Numbered from the stretch's first letter, positions 7,592 to 15,272 are shown. The stretch is DNA of 18,076 nt from DATIHT01 sp035480415 (GCA_035480415.1 DATIHT010000068.1:1-18076); one strand, 5' to 3'. Notes: generated from the sequence alone by a model not told the origin. Numbers and translations are program-made.

Positions 7592-8803
7592 GTGTTGAAT
7601 CTGCCAGTTGATCTTAATATTCACCGGAGAAGGCTCTTAGGAGCGTTTTTTATGACCCTTGTTGTCGGGGTCTTTTTTTTAGGCCTTTTTTTAACTTCCC
7701 GGCCGGCAATTCAAAGATTGATCTCCCCTATTCCAAACCATACTAAAGTGGCACAGAAAGAAGTCTTTGGCTTTGCTCCTTATTGGACACTTTCTAAACT
7801 GGACAATATCGATTGGAACACGCTTACAACATTTGCATATTTTTCGCTGCCTGTTGGTGCCGACGGAACTATTGATAAAACTTCTTACGAATGGACAAAT
7901 TTTCAGGGTAAAAAACTTTCTGACCTGTTTGCAAAAGCACAAGACCATAAGGTAAAGCGAGTGGTCACCCTGACCCAGATGAACAAGGCTGATGTGGAGA
8001 CATTTCTTGATAATCCGGCAGCTTGGGATAAGATTGCGCAGGAATCTGCGGATATTTTGAACGGGAAACACCTGGATGGTGTGAATATTGATTTTGAATA
8101 TGTGCCTTCAAACGACAAACTGAAGGGGCAATTTACAAACTTTGTAGATTCATATTCAAAGCAACTAAGAGCAAAAACCCAGGACCCTTATATTACAGTT
8201 TCTGTTTTGGCATCTTCTGTTAGGTTTAACAAAATTTATGACATTGGAAAACTTTCTAAAATCACCGATGGGATTTTTATGATGGCGTACGATTTTTATT
8301 ATCCAGGTTCGGAAAGTGCCGGGCCTTCTGCGCCTTTGTATGGTTATAACGGCGGCAAGGGGCCTTATTGGTACGATGTTTCGACAGCAGTTGATGACTT
8401 TTTGAAAGTTGCGGATTCTTCGAAGATTATCATGGGCGTTCCTTATTATGGATGGAATTATCCAACTTCCAGCCCAACACCTAATGCGGAAAAAGTGGGA
8501 TTGAGGGCAGCTGCTGTTACAAATGCTAAGGCTGATGATAATAAACTGCTTTCGGTTACCCCTGTTGGCGGATGGGACGAGGCAGCGCAGGTTTCATGGA
8601 GAAGCTACTGGGAAGATGGACAGTGGCATGTCGTTTATATGGAAGACGAAAAATCGCTTTCTTTAAAATACCAGTTTGCAAGATCGCGGAATTTAGGCGG
8701 GGTTGGGATTTGGGCGCTTGGATTCGATTCTAATATAAGTAATTTCTGGCCGGTTTTGTCTGCCAATTTTGGCGGCAACGGTCTTGCTATGAATCCTAAT
8801 TAA
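7592..8803 (+). CDS. GH18-family glycoside hydrolase, membrane-anchored
   Basis: 403 residues from GTG 7592. A basic HRRR stretch (11-14) precedes a signal anchor (about 15-35). The rest is a GH18 TIM barrel resembling YaaH/SleL-type N-acetylglucosaminidases. It has EVFGFAPYW (57-65), the catalytic signature DGVNIDFE (162-169, acid Glu169), MAYDFYYPG (231-239), MGVPYYGWNY (281-290) and a closing GGVGIWALGFD strand. I infer cleavage of GlcNAc beta-1,4 bonds in peptidoglycan, though chitin-like substrates are not excluded. An alternative start is ATG 7652, which has AGGAG at 7639-7643, but it would lose the positively charged anchor end, so I prefer 7592. The stop codon overlaps the next ATG by one base (TAATG), indicating translational coupling to a D,D-carboxypeptidase-like gene. 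Confidence 0.85.
   Translation: MLNLPVDLNIHRRRLLGAFFMTLVVGVFFLGLFLTSRPAIQRLISPIPNHTKVAQKEVFGFAPYWTLSKLDNIDWNTLTTFAYFSLPVGADGTIDKTSYEWTNFQGKKLSDLFAKAQDHKVKRVVTLTQMNKADVETFLDNPAAWDKIAQESADILNGKHLDGVNIDFEYVPSNDKLKGQFTNFVDSYSKQLRAKTQDPYITVSVLASSVRFNKIYDIGKLSKITDGIFMMAYDFYYPGSESAGPSAPLYGYNGGKGPYWYDVSTAVDDFLKVADSSKIIMGVPYYGWNYPTSSPTPNAEKVGLRAAAVTNAKADDNKLLSVTPVGGWDEAAQVSWRSYWEDGQWHVVYMEDEKSLSLKYQFARSRNLGGVGIWALGFDSNISNFWPVLSANFGGNGLAMNPN
7633..7680 (+). promoter_or_regulatory. Two terminator-like hairpins with U-tracts at the 5' end of the GH18 gene
   Basis: GCTC-TTAG-GAGC (7633-7644) is followed by GTTTTTT, and GACCC (7654-7658) with GGGTC (7668-7672) is followed by eight Ts (7673-7680). Both have the form of weak intrinsic terminators and lie in the first 30 codons of a probably leaderless mRNA. 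The stems are only 4-5 bp, and Phe/Leu codons of the membrane helix naturally create T-runs, so this may be chance. Attenuation is possible but unproven. Confidence 0.25.
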
Positions 8804-9837
8804 TGAATAATAAAAGATTGATTTTAATAATAATGATTTTTGGTATTATTTTAGTTGCGTTTTTTAGGCGGGGAGATAATGGAACTGTGGGAAAGTTTGC
8901 TGCTCCAAACGAAAAACTAGCTCATTACAATGATGCTGTTTCTAAATTAAAAGACGGTTCTTTATGGAAACCTGCGGGTTGGGGTTCTGGGGAATATATT
9001 TCTACAATACCAATAATTAAGGCTGGGGCTGTTGTGGATTTGGACAGCGGCGAGGTTCTTTGGTCGATGAATTTGAAACAAAGAACTGCAACTGCTTCTC
9101 TTTCGAAGCTTGCGACTGTAATGACTGCACTGGATGTTAGTTCACCGGATAAATTACTTACAGTTTCGGATGATGCCAGTGAGCAAATACCAACGAAGCT
9201 GGGTTTAAAAACAGGTGAGAAGTTAAAACTCTCCGAAGCTGTCGATGGGGCTATTTTAACTTCGGCAAATGATGCGACGGAGACGATTGCGGATTCACTT
9301 GGGCGAGAAGTGGGAATTGGAACACAATCGTTTATGGACCTTGTTAATCTTAAGCTTGGAAAAATAGGAGCTGTTGATTCTCACTTTGTGACTGCAACAG
9401 GCTTGGACGCGCACAATCATTATTCTACTGTTTATGATTTGGCAATTGTTGCACACGAGGCTTGGAGAAATTATCCTCAAATAACTGACGTTGCCAGGCA
9501 GAGTTTTATTCATTTGGATGGTAATGGTAATCACAGGCAAATCGATCTTCCTAATTGGAATGCGCTCTTGGGAACCTACCCTGGAGTTAACGGTTTGAAA
9601 ATTGGATACACAGAAGATGCAGGTTACTGCACAATTGATACTGCTAGCCGCGATGGCAAAAATCTGGTGGTTGTTGTTTTGGGTGCCAAATCTATTGAGG
9701 ATAGAGAATCTGCCGGTGCCGTTTTGCTAAATTACGGATTTGCAAAACGCGGAGTGGCCACTTTTCCAATTGCTGCGCTGGAACTTAAAAGGCGATACGC
9801 TGATTGGCAAAGAGAACTTTCGTACGGAGGACGCTAG
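8803..9837 (+). CDS. D-alanyl-D-alanine carboxypeptidase-like protein (peptidase S11, PBP5/DacA type)
   Basis: 344 residues. An N-terminal signal anchor (about 5-21) is followed by an S11 serine peptidase domain (about 65-330) that would trim D-Ala from peptidoglycan stem peptides outside the membrane. Motif 1 is SLSK (Ser99-Lys102) in TATASLSKLATVMTAL. Motif 2 is SAN (154-156) in SANDATE, where SGN is usual. Motif 3 reads KIG (266-268) in NGLKIGYTEDAGYC instead of the usual KTG. The HFVTATGLDAHNHYSTVYDLA segment is also typical of S11. The beta-rich C-terminal domain of E. coli PBP5 is absent, and the N-terminus carries an extra roughly 45-residue linker. It is coupled to the GH18 gene by a one-base overlap. 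The Ile in motif 3 leaves full activity uncertain. Confidence 0.87.
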   Translation: MNNKRLILIIMIFGIILVAFFRRGDNGTVGKFAAPNEKLAHYNDAVSKLKDGSLWKPAGWGSGEYISTIPIIKAGAVVDLDSGEVLWSMNLKQRTATASLSKLATVMTALDVSSPDKLLTVSDDASEQIPTKLGLKTGEKLKLSEAVDGAILTSANDATETIADSLGREVGIGTQSFMDLVNLKLGKIGAVDSHFVTATGLDAHNHYSTVYDLAIVAHEAWRNYPQITDVARQSFIHLDGNGNHRQIDLPNWNALLGTYPGVNGLKIGYTEDAGYCTIDTASRDGKNLVVVVLGAKSIEDRESAGAVLLNYGFAKRGVATFPIAALELKRRYADWQRELSYGGR

Positions 9838-9844
9838 GTCTATT

Positions 9845-10216
9845 TCACTTACCTGAGCTTTCAACTCTTAAGTCTATTTTCCATCTTTCATCTGTAACTT
9901 CTGCAATTTGCTCCTCGGTAGTTAGTATAGGTAAACCTTTTTTTGATTGATATTCAATTGTATTATTACCAAAGGTAGTTGCAACCTCTAGGCCGTCCGC
10001 CTTTTCGCTATCTGTTCCTTGTTTAAGACCAGCTGCAATTTTGAGGAGATCGAGTGCCTGTTGTCTATTCATTGCTCCGACATTTTTGACTATGATTGAA
10101 TGTGTCGGACTTGACTCTACAAGTGGAGTATATGGTTCAACTAATAAACCAGCTAGCTTTGCCCTATCGAAGGAGGGTTCGCTTTCAGGCCTAAAAAAAG
10201 ATGGCCGGTCGGTCAT
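9845..10216 (-). CDS. Small protein of unknown function
   Basis: 123 residues, soluble in appearance: no signal peptide, membrane helix or Cys residues. The first 45 residues are Pro/Ser/Glu-rich. The middle (about 48-70) forms a likely helix, MNRQQALDLLKIAAGLKQGTDSEKADGLE. The end contains short alternating hydrophobic stretches (TTFGNNTIEYQSKKGLPILT). I do not recognise the family. The frame is supported by a promoter with both boxes in good positions just upstream of the ATG, and by its stop codon lying 7 nt from the convergent carboxypeptidase gene. It is divergent from the glycan operon at 10310, with which it shares a 93-nt intergenic region. Confidence 0.55.
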   Translation of the reverse strand: MTDRPSFFRPESEPSFDRAKLAGLLVEPYTPLVESSPTHSIIVKNVGAMNRQQALDLLKIAAGLKQGTDSEKADGLEVATTFGNNTIEYQSKKGLPILTTEEQIAEVTDERWKIDLRVESSGK

Positions 10217-10225
10217 ACTGTAGGA

Positions 10226-10254
10226 ATTCTAGCTCGATGCAATGTTGATTTCAA
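10226..10254 (-). promoter_or_regulatory. Promoter for the 10216 minus-strand gene
   Basis: On the minus strand, TTGAAA (10249-10254), a 17-nt spacer, and TAGAAT (10226-10231) lie 9 nt before the ATG at 10216. The predicted leader is about 2 nt. Confidence 0.55.
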
Positions 10255-10272
10255 TGTCTTGACACGGGTGGA

Positions 10273-10301
10273 TTGTAAAATTGGATTTTAGATTCTAAAC
10301 T
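10273..10301 (+). promoter_or_regulatory. Possible promoter of the glycan operon
   Basis: TTGTAA (10273-10278), a 17-nt spacer, and TAAACT (10296-10301), 8 nt before the ATG at 10310. A stronger -35-like TTGACA lies at 10259-10264, but its 17-nt partner is only TGGATT. Either way the leader would be short. Confidence 0.35.
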
Positions 10302-10309
10302 GATACAGT

Positions 10310-11821
10310 ATGAACTTTCTGGGCATCAAAATTAGTAAGACGCATTTAATTTTAGTTTTTATTCTTATTTTTATTTTTCTTTTACGATTGCCTTCTTTGT
10401 ACGAACCATTTTGGTATGGAGATGAAGGGATTTTTGGTGCGGTTGGACGAAACCTAAACCTGGGCGGCACTTTGTATCAAACTGCCTGGGACAACAAACC
10501 GCCGATGATTTATCTGACTTACGCGGCAATTTTCCAGCTATTTGGCGTTTCGATGTTCTGGCTAAGATTGGTAACTTTGGTTGTGGTTCTCTCCACAGCT
10601 TGTGCAATTTACGAAATTGCGCGCGCGATACTAGGAGGAAGGCGGGCGCTTGTTGCAACTTTTGTTTTTGGTGTTTTGACATCTTTGCGTCTTATTGAGG
10701 GCAATTTGTCCTTAACCGAGATATTTATGATTTTGCCAATTTCTCTGGCAATGTTAGTTGCCCTTAAGCGTAATTTTGATAATTTATCGCTTTTTGTTGC
10801 CGGGTTTCTTTTTGCACTTGCTTCTTTATATAAACAGGTTGGTGCTTTTGAGGCGGCTGCACTTGGAGTTTATTTATTTTTTATCTCTAAAAGCTTTTTA
10901 GATTTTATTAAAAAAGGTATTTTTTTAGCTAGCGGATTTGCAGTACCGTATCTGGCAACACTTGGGTATTTTTTCCATAAACACTTAGTTTCTGATTACA
11001 TTTTTGCCGCCTATACTTATTATCGAATTTACCTTAGTGAATCGCCAAAATATGCGCAGTTAATTACCGTTTTGAAGTTTTTGCCGATTATTGCAGCTTT
11101 TTTCTACGCATTTTTCAAAAGATTCGGATACAGAGTTTGGTATGTTTTTTCGATGAAGGGTGAGGCAATTGAGCCTTTCCATTTACTTTTACTATGGTGC
11201 GCTTTTTCATTTTTGGGTAGTTATTTTTCTGGAAGAGCATATGGGCACTATTTAGTGCAGGCAACGCCGGCACTTTCGCTTTTGATTGCATCTATTAGCT
11301 TAAGAGTTAAACTTGGCCGGGAACAGGTTGTTTTTGGCGTAGTATTTTTTGGATCTTTACTTTTTTTGACAAGACTTTTGTTTTTTGACGCTTTTTCCAG
11401 TCAGGGACCTATAAACCAGCTTAAATACTATAAAAACTTTTTGACATATGCACGCGGCTTAGAAAGTGTTTCTGCAAACAACGATTTTTTTGACAGAAAT
11501 GTGAATACGATTGCGGCACTCTCTGATTTTTTAGATGCTGAGGGAGCCCGCGGCAAAAACGTTTATATTTGGGGAGATGTTGCCTGGTTGTATGCAATAT
11601 CAGACCTTAAGAACCCTTCCAGATATGTAACTTCGTTCCATGTGTTTGGAGTACCAAGCGGCAAAGAGGAAGTGGGGGCAAACCTTTCTTCTAACATGCC
11701 TGTTTTTGTGATCAAAATGCCAAGTTCTGTTGGAACTTTTGGCCAACTTGAGGATCTTTTGGCTACAAAGTATACTTCCATGTTATCGGTTGATGGGGCT
11801 GAGATTTTTAAACTTAAATGA
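10310..11821 (+). CDS. GT-C glycosyltransferase, GT39/ArnT-like (polyprenyl-phosphate-sugar dependent)
   Basis: 503 residues with about ten or more membrane helices. The first extracytoplasmic loop carries GDEG (37-40) followed by GRNLNLGGTLYQTAWDNKPPMIYLTYA. The DE pair and DNKPP pattern mark PMT/ArnT-type GT-C enzymes, which transfer a sugar from a polyprenyl-phosphate carrier to an acceptor outside the membrane. The C-terminal third (about 385-503) is a less hydrophobic domain with YIWGDVAWLYAISD. It is the first gene of an overlapping four-gene operon; its stop overlaps the next ATG (ATGA). The downstream UbiA-type enzyme suggests the donor could be a polyprenyl-phosphate pentose, but this is inference; the acceptor is unknown. 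Confidence 0.8.
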   Translation: MNFLGIKISKTHLILVFILIFIFLLRLPSLYEPFWYGDEGIFGAVGRNLNLGGTLYQTAWDNKPPMIYLTYAAIFQLFGVSMFWLRLVTLVVVLSTACAIYEIARAILGGRRALVATFVFGVLTSLRLIEGNLSLTEIFMILPISLAMLVALKRNFDNLSLFVAGFLFALASLYKQVGAFEAAALGVYLFFISKSFLDFIKKGIFLASGFAVPYLATLGYFFHKHLVSDYIFAAYTYYRIYLSESPKYAQLITVLKFLPIIAAFFYAFFKRFGYRVWYVFSMKGEAIEPFHLLLLWCAFSFLGSYFSGRAYGHYLVQATPALSLLIASISLRVKLGREQVVFGVVFFGSLLFLTRLLFFDAFSSQGPINQLKYYKNFLTYARGLESVSANNDFFDRNVNTIAALSDFLDAEGARGKNVYIWGDVAWLYAISDLKNPSRYVTSFHVFGVPSGKEEVGANLSSNMPVFVIKMPSSVGTFGQLEDLLATKYTSMLSVDGAEIFKLK

Positions 11822-12153
11822 ACGAATCTGACCGCTTTGTGTTTTTGATGAGATTTTTATCTTTTTTGTTTACCGTTTTTGGTTCGTTGTTGCTGTTGGC
11901 TTCTTTTTCTAAGTTACCACCGGTTATTCCAATTTTTTACTCACGCCCATGGGGAGATAAACTCTTGGGAAGTAAATTCTACTTGATTGCTTTACCAATA
12001 TTGGGTGTTGTTTCTTTTTTTGTAAATTACATACTTTCTAATATATTTGCTAAAAATGATATTTTTTTGGCAAGAACCGTTTTGATTTTTACTGTCGTTG
12101 TTAATTTTATAGTTATGTTTGGAACAGTAAAAATTATTTCACTTTTAGTGTGA
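11818..12153 (+). CDS. Small three-helix membrane protein (DUF1648-like)
   Basis: 111 residues with three predicted membrane helices (about 8-28, 50-72 and 85-108). Between helices 1 and 2 lies LPPVIPIFYSRPWGDKLLGSK, a proline-rich loop resembling the (L/F)PxxIPxH/Y-x-G motif of DUF1648 proteins. No enzyme residues are seen. It overlaps the upstream glycosyltransferase by 4 nt (ATGA) and the downstream WecA-type gene by 4 nt (GTGA), so it is translated as part of the operon. A role as accessory subunit of the glycan machinery is plausible but not shown. Confidence 0.65.
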   Translation: MNESDRFVFLMRFLSFLFTVFGSLLLLASFSKLPPVIPIFYSRPWGDKLLGSKFYLIALPILGVVSFFVNYILSNIFAKNDIFLARTVLIFTVVVNFIVMFGTVKIISLLV

Positions 12154-13214
12154 CTTTTTTAATACCCTTTATAGCTTCTTTTTTGATAAGTGTTGTCTTG
12201 ACTCCACTAACTATTATTTTTGCGAAAAAGTTTGGATTCGTTGACAACCCAAAGGTTCACAAGCACCCGGCTATTGTCCACACAAAAACTGTCCCGCGGG
12301 CAGGCGGTATTGCTGTATTTGCTGCCGTTTTTTTGTGCGTTTTGCTGTTTTTTAACCCGGCAAAAGAACTTTTTGGGATACTTTTGGCGGGATTGATTTT
12401 GGTGATTATTGGAGTTGTTGATGATAAGTACGAACTTAATAGCTGGCTGAAATTAGCACTTCAGGCACTAGCTGCCTTAATTGTGGTTTTGTCCGGTGTT
12501 GGGATCAGTTTTATTACAGACCCGACTGGCGGAGTTATAAGATTAGATACCTGGCGAGTAGTTTTTGATTTTTTTGGCAGACACTCGATTGTGGTTTTTG
12601 CCGATCTTTTTGCCCTTTTTTGGATTGTGTGGGTAATTAACATGGTTAATTTTTCTACAGGTGTTGATGGACAAATGCCAGGAATTGTTTTTGTTTCTTT
12701 GATGGTAATTTTTGCGGCAACGTTGCGATTTATACCGACAGACCCAAACCAACTTGTAGTTTCTCAACTTGCTTTGGTCGGAGCAGGGGCAACCCTGGGT
12801 TTTTTAATTTTTAATTTTTTCCCTGCCAAAATTTTCCCAGGGGATTCCGGTTCTTACTTTTTGGGATTTTTAGTTGCTGTTGTTGCAATTCTTTCCGGTG
12901 CAAAAGTAGGGACTGCGATTTTGGTTATGGCAGTTCCTTTAATTGATGGTGTTTTTACAATTTTTAGAAGAATCGCCGAGGGCAAATCACCTTTCATGGG
13001 AGACAGAAAACACTTACACCATAGGCTTTTGGAGCTTGGATGGGGACAGCGGCGAATTGCCTTGTTTTATTGGTTACTGTGTGCTATTTTGGGTTCAATT
13101 GCACTATTTTTACCGTCTGTGCAGAAATTGTTTGCAGGTGTTGTAGTTGCAGTTATTATACTTGGAGGATTAGTTTGGCTAAATATGAATTTACCTCAAA
13201 AGGACCAGGGTTAA
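12150..13214 (+). CDS. Undecaprenyl-phosphate sugar-1-phosphate transferase (WecA/TagO/MraY superfamily)
   Basis: 354 residues, about ten or eleven membrane helices. It would transfer a HexNAc-1-phosphate from a UDP-sugar to a polyprenyl phosphate, the first step in building a lipid-linked glycan. Visible motifs: DNPKVHKHP (32-40), PRAGG (49-53), VDD (90-92, Mg2+-binding aspartates), NMVNFSTGVDG (164-174), FPGDSGS (229-235) and DRKHLHHRL (285-293). The HHR-type motif and the PRAGG region fit WecA/TagO better than MraY, which uses a different C-terminal loop. The GTG start at 12150 overlaps the previous stop (GTGA). The gene overlaps the UbiA-type gene by 40 nt. It may supply lipid-linked sugar to the same pathway as its neighbours. 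Confidence 0.9.
   Translation: MTFLIPFIASFLISVVLTPLTIIFAKKFGFVDNPKVHKHPAIVHTKTVPRAGGIAVFAAVFLCVLLFFNPAKELFGILLAGLILVIIGVVDDKYELNSWLKLALQALAALIVVLSGVGISFITDPTGGVIRLDTWRVVFDFFGRHSIVVFADLFALFWIVWVINMVNFSTGVDGQMPGIVFVSLMVIFAATLRFIPTDPNQLVVSQLALVGAGATLGFLIFNFFPAKIFPGDSGSYFLGFLVAVVAILSGAKVGTAILVMAVPLIDGVFTIFRRIAEGKSPFMGDRKHLHHRLLELGWGQRRIALFYWLLCAILGSIALFLPSVQKLFAGVVVAVIILGGLVWLNMNLPQKDQG
13164..13177 (+). promoter_or_regulatory. Shine-Dalgarno site selecting the TTG start of the UbiA-type gene
   Basis: GGAGG at 13164-13168 lies within the end of the wecA-like gene, 6 nt before a TTG at 13175. It is the strongest ribosome-binding site in the window. It sets the start 135 nt downstream of the longest open frame's ATG (13040), which would encode an implausible Cys-rich leader from wecA sequence. 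Confidence 0.75.
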
Positions 13215-14185
13215 TTTGGTTCCCCTTTTGGCTTTTTGTTTCCGCGCGGCCCAGGCAGTGGCTTAAAAACCTTGCCCTTTTTGCACCGTTGGTTTTTGCC
13301 GGCGAATTTTTCAATCCGGTAAAATTTTCTGTAGTATTTTTTGGATTTTTAATATTTTGTCTGGTAACTTCTTCTATCTATATTGTTAACGATGTTATTG
13401 ATATGGAGAAAGATAGAGCACACCCGTATAAAAACAAACGGCCAATTGCGGGGGGCAAATTGGCACCCGGGCCTGCTTTGGTATGCGCGGTATTGATGAT
13501 TGGTTTTGCAATTTTGATTGCCAATCAGCTTTCCACATTCTTTACCTTAGCAGTTGCCGCATACGCGATTTTACAGGTTGTTTATTCTCTCTTTTTGAGA
13601 TCGGTAATACTAATTGATGTCATGGCTATTGCTTCCGGATTTTTGCTGAGAGTTTACGCAGGCGGTGTTTTGATTAATGCTCATGTTACCGTCTGGTTTA
13701 TGTTAACGGTTGCTTCTGTTGCACTTTTTTTGGCAATAGGAAAAAGGAGATCAGAACGAACTTTGCTTTCGGCTATTGCTGACAATAGTATGCAAACCAG
13801 GAAAATTTTGCACCATTATCCGGAATCGCTTTTGGATTCTTTAACTGTGATGTTTGCAACAGCCTCCTGGCTTTCTTACACCATGTTTACTTTCCTGCAG
13901 CCTCCGCCTTCTGCAAATACTACTGTTATGTTTCTTTTTGGCAGCTATTTACCAAGAACATTTTTGTCTTCTAAATGGCTGATGGCTTCGGTGCCTTTTG
14001 TAATTTATGGTGTAATGAGATATTTGTACGTAATATACGAGAAAAAGGAAGGCGAATCACCGGAGAGAGTACTTCTTTCTGACGCACCTCTTTTAATTGC
14101 TGTTATGGTTTGGGTTTTTGTAGTTTTTGCAGTTATCTATGGCAGCGCTCTGATACCTGAGCGAATTATGCACTTTTTCCAATAA
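13175..14185 (+). CDS. Decaprenyl-phosphate phosphoribosyltransferase-like UbiA prenyltransferase
   Basis: 336 residues with about eight or nine membrane helices. The protein begins near SARPRQWLKNLALFAPLVFA (23-42), the typical start of the actinobacterial DPPR synthase (Rv3806c-like) branch of the UbiA superfamily. The first Asp motif is NDVIDMEKDRAHPYKNKRPIA (72-92), with Asp73, Asp76 and Asp80. The second region is SLFLRSVILIDVMAIASGFLLRVYAGG. These enzymes transfer 5-phosphoribose from PRPP to a polyprenyl phosphate, the committed step to polyprenyl-phosphate arabinose in mycobacteria. No DprE1/DprE2-like epimerase lies in this window, so the final donor might remain ribose. Last gene of the operon; convergent with the next gene at 3 nt. 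The TTG start is supported by GGAGG. Confidence 0.85.
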   Translation: MAKYEFTSKGPGLIWFPFWLFVSARPRQWLKNLALFAPLVFAGEFFNPVKFSVVFFGFLIFCLVTSSIYIVNDVIDMEKDRAHPYKNKRPIAGGKLAPGPALVCAVLMIGFAILIANQLSTFFTLAVAAYAILQVVYSLFLRSVILIDVMAIASGFLLRVYAGGVLINAHVTVWFMLTVASVALFLAIGKRRSERTLLSAIADNSMQTRKILHHYPESLLDSLTVMFATASWLSYTMFTFLQPPPSANTTVMFLFGSYLPRTFLSSKWLMASVPFVIYGVMRYLYVIYEKKEGESPERVLLSDAPLLIAVMVWVFVVFAVIYGSALIPERIMHFFQ

Positions 14186-14188
14186 ATT

Positions 14189-14632
14189 CTACTGTATGTT
14201 GAATTCGAGAAACTGGCTTTCTTGCGAGGATTCCTTGGGAGATATAAAGCTTATTGGCACTGAAGCTTGAGCGGGTACGTTTATTTGGGTTTTTTGGTCG
14301 TTTATGTCCTGTCCAAAAAACGGCTTATTTGGGCCATTTGATTCTAATTGATAAGTTTGAGTTTGGCTTGTGGGGTTATTTACTATCAGAACCTCAAGAA
14401 ACGCCTGGCTTTTTGCAAATTTTGTAAAAGTGATGGTGTATTTGTTTGCATTTTGGGAAAGAGTAAGGTTTGGGAATTTGTCGATTTGAGAAATCACCAA
14501 GTACCTGGATTCACTTTTAACCCCGGCTACTTTTGCAAAATTGTGGGCAAAGTAGATTGGGGTAGCTATTAAACTGATTAACAGAAAAACTGCGATGAAG
14601 TTGGAAGATATTGTTAAGAAATGATTTTTCAT
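14189..14632 (-). CDS. Secreted or anchored protein of unknown function
   Basis: 147 residues from ATG 14632; a TTG codon directly before it could also start translation. A short polar N-terminus leads into one hydrophobic segment (about 11-30), a signal peptide without lipobox or an anchor. The rest is a beta-rich region with repeated Asn/Gln/Thr-rich strands (YTITFTKFAKSQAFLEVLIVNNPTSQTQTYQLES). The pattern suggests an Ig-like or DUF11-like beta sandwich, but I do not recognise a specific family. It ends 3 nt from the convergent UbiA-type gene. An AT-rich palindromic stretch separates it from the minus-strand gene at 14733, which may be cotranscribed. Confidence 0.6.
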   Translation of the reverse strand: MKNHFLTISSNFIAVFLLISLIATPIYFAHNFAKVAGVKSESRYLVISQIDKFPNLTLSQNANKYTITFTKFAKSQAFLEVLIVNNPTSQTQTYQLESNGPNKPFFGQDINDQKTQINVPAQASVPISFISPKESSQESQFLEFNIQ

Positions 14633-14639
14633 CAAATTT

Positions 14640-14736
14640 TTAATTTTAAATTCTTAATTTTCAATGAATTTTTAATAATTAAATTTTTAAACATTTAGAT
14701 TTGAATGAAAATTTAAAATTATAAATTTAAAATTAA
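14640..14736. repeat. AT-only imperfect palindrome between two minus-strand genes
   Basis: TTAATTTTAAATT (14640-14652) is the exact reverse complement of AATTTAAAATTAA (14724-14736). The sequence between is nearly all A/T with further partial symmetry (AATTTTCAATGAATT on the left, TTGAATGAAAATTT on the right). It overlaps the stop codon of the 14733 gene. It resembles the spacer at 15392-15472. Confidence 0.5.
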
Positions 14737-15272
14737 TTAGTTTTGCTTAGTTCGACTTCTTTTTCAATATCCATGGCAAAAATCCAGGAAAAATTTGCAG
14801 TTATTATGAATGCTAAGACGGAAATTATTGGGTACGTGATATGCAAAACAATTGTCGAAATTGCGAGAAACCCGCTAGTTAACCACAAAAAGGTGATCCA
14901 GATTAATGCCTGGTGGTACAGATGATAGCTTGAGGCAATTAGGCTTTCCAAATTTAATGAGGCTAATCTTGCCTGCAAATTTGGGTGGATATGACTTTGA
15001 TGGAAAAAGTGCGCACGTACCAGAACGAAAATTGTACCTACTGCTGCGGTTGCAAACATGGCAAGGTTGGAATAATTTTCGGCCAGAATATAATCCTGAA
15101 TATTTAAAAACTGGACTTTTGGCAAAACGAGTAGAAGACTGGCGTTTTTGACTGTAAAGCTTAAGTGCAAAAGCTGGGCAGATAAAAAAAGACCAACCAT
15201 TTTGGCAACAATTAAGGCAATTGCTGGGATGAGAGCTTCGTCGATAAGCTTAATAATACTTTTTGACATCAT
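14733..15272 (-). CDS. Four-helix membrane protein of unknown function
   Basis: 179 residues with four predicted membrane helices (about 12-33, 67-88, 118-139 and 143-166). Polar loops include FHQSHIHPNLQARLASLNLESLIASSYHLYHQ, a His-rich cytoplasmic or external loop between helices 2 and 3. The C-terminus is acidic and short. No conserved motif that I recognise is present. The start is ATG 15272, with a second ATG three bases downstream. No Shine-Dalgarno site is seen in the last 12 nt before it. It lies between the beta-rich secreted protein and the PEGA/SH3 lipoprotein, all on the minus strand with spacers of about 100 and 200 nt, so a shared transcript is possible. Confidence 0.6.
   Translation of the reverse strand: MMSKSIIKLIDEALIPAIALIVAKMVGLFLSAQLLHLSFTVKNASLLLVLPKVQFLNIQDYILAENYSNLAMFATAAVGTIFVLVRAHFFHQSHIHPNLQARLASLNLESLIASSYHLYHQALIWITFLWLTSGFLAISTIVLHITYPIISVLAFIITANFSWIFAMDIEKEVELSKTN

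Noticed and set aside
9824..9880. Possible fourth palindromic element copy (GAGGACGCTAGGTC near the carboxypeptidase stop)
   Set aside because: Only GAGGACGC matches the arm, and there is no inverted partner at the right distance.
10265..10287. TTGACA at 10259 with TGGATT as the glycan operon promoter
   Set aside because: The -35 is perfect but the -10 is poor. TTGTAA/TAAACT fits better with the short-leader pattern of the window; neither is certain.
13040..13174. Longer N-terminal extension of the UbiA-type protein from ATG 13040
   Set aside because: It would be read in a second frame of the wecA-like gene and gives a Cys-rich sequence unlike the family. The TTG at 13175 has a strong GGAGG 6 nt upstream, and the family homology starts soon after.
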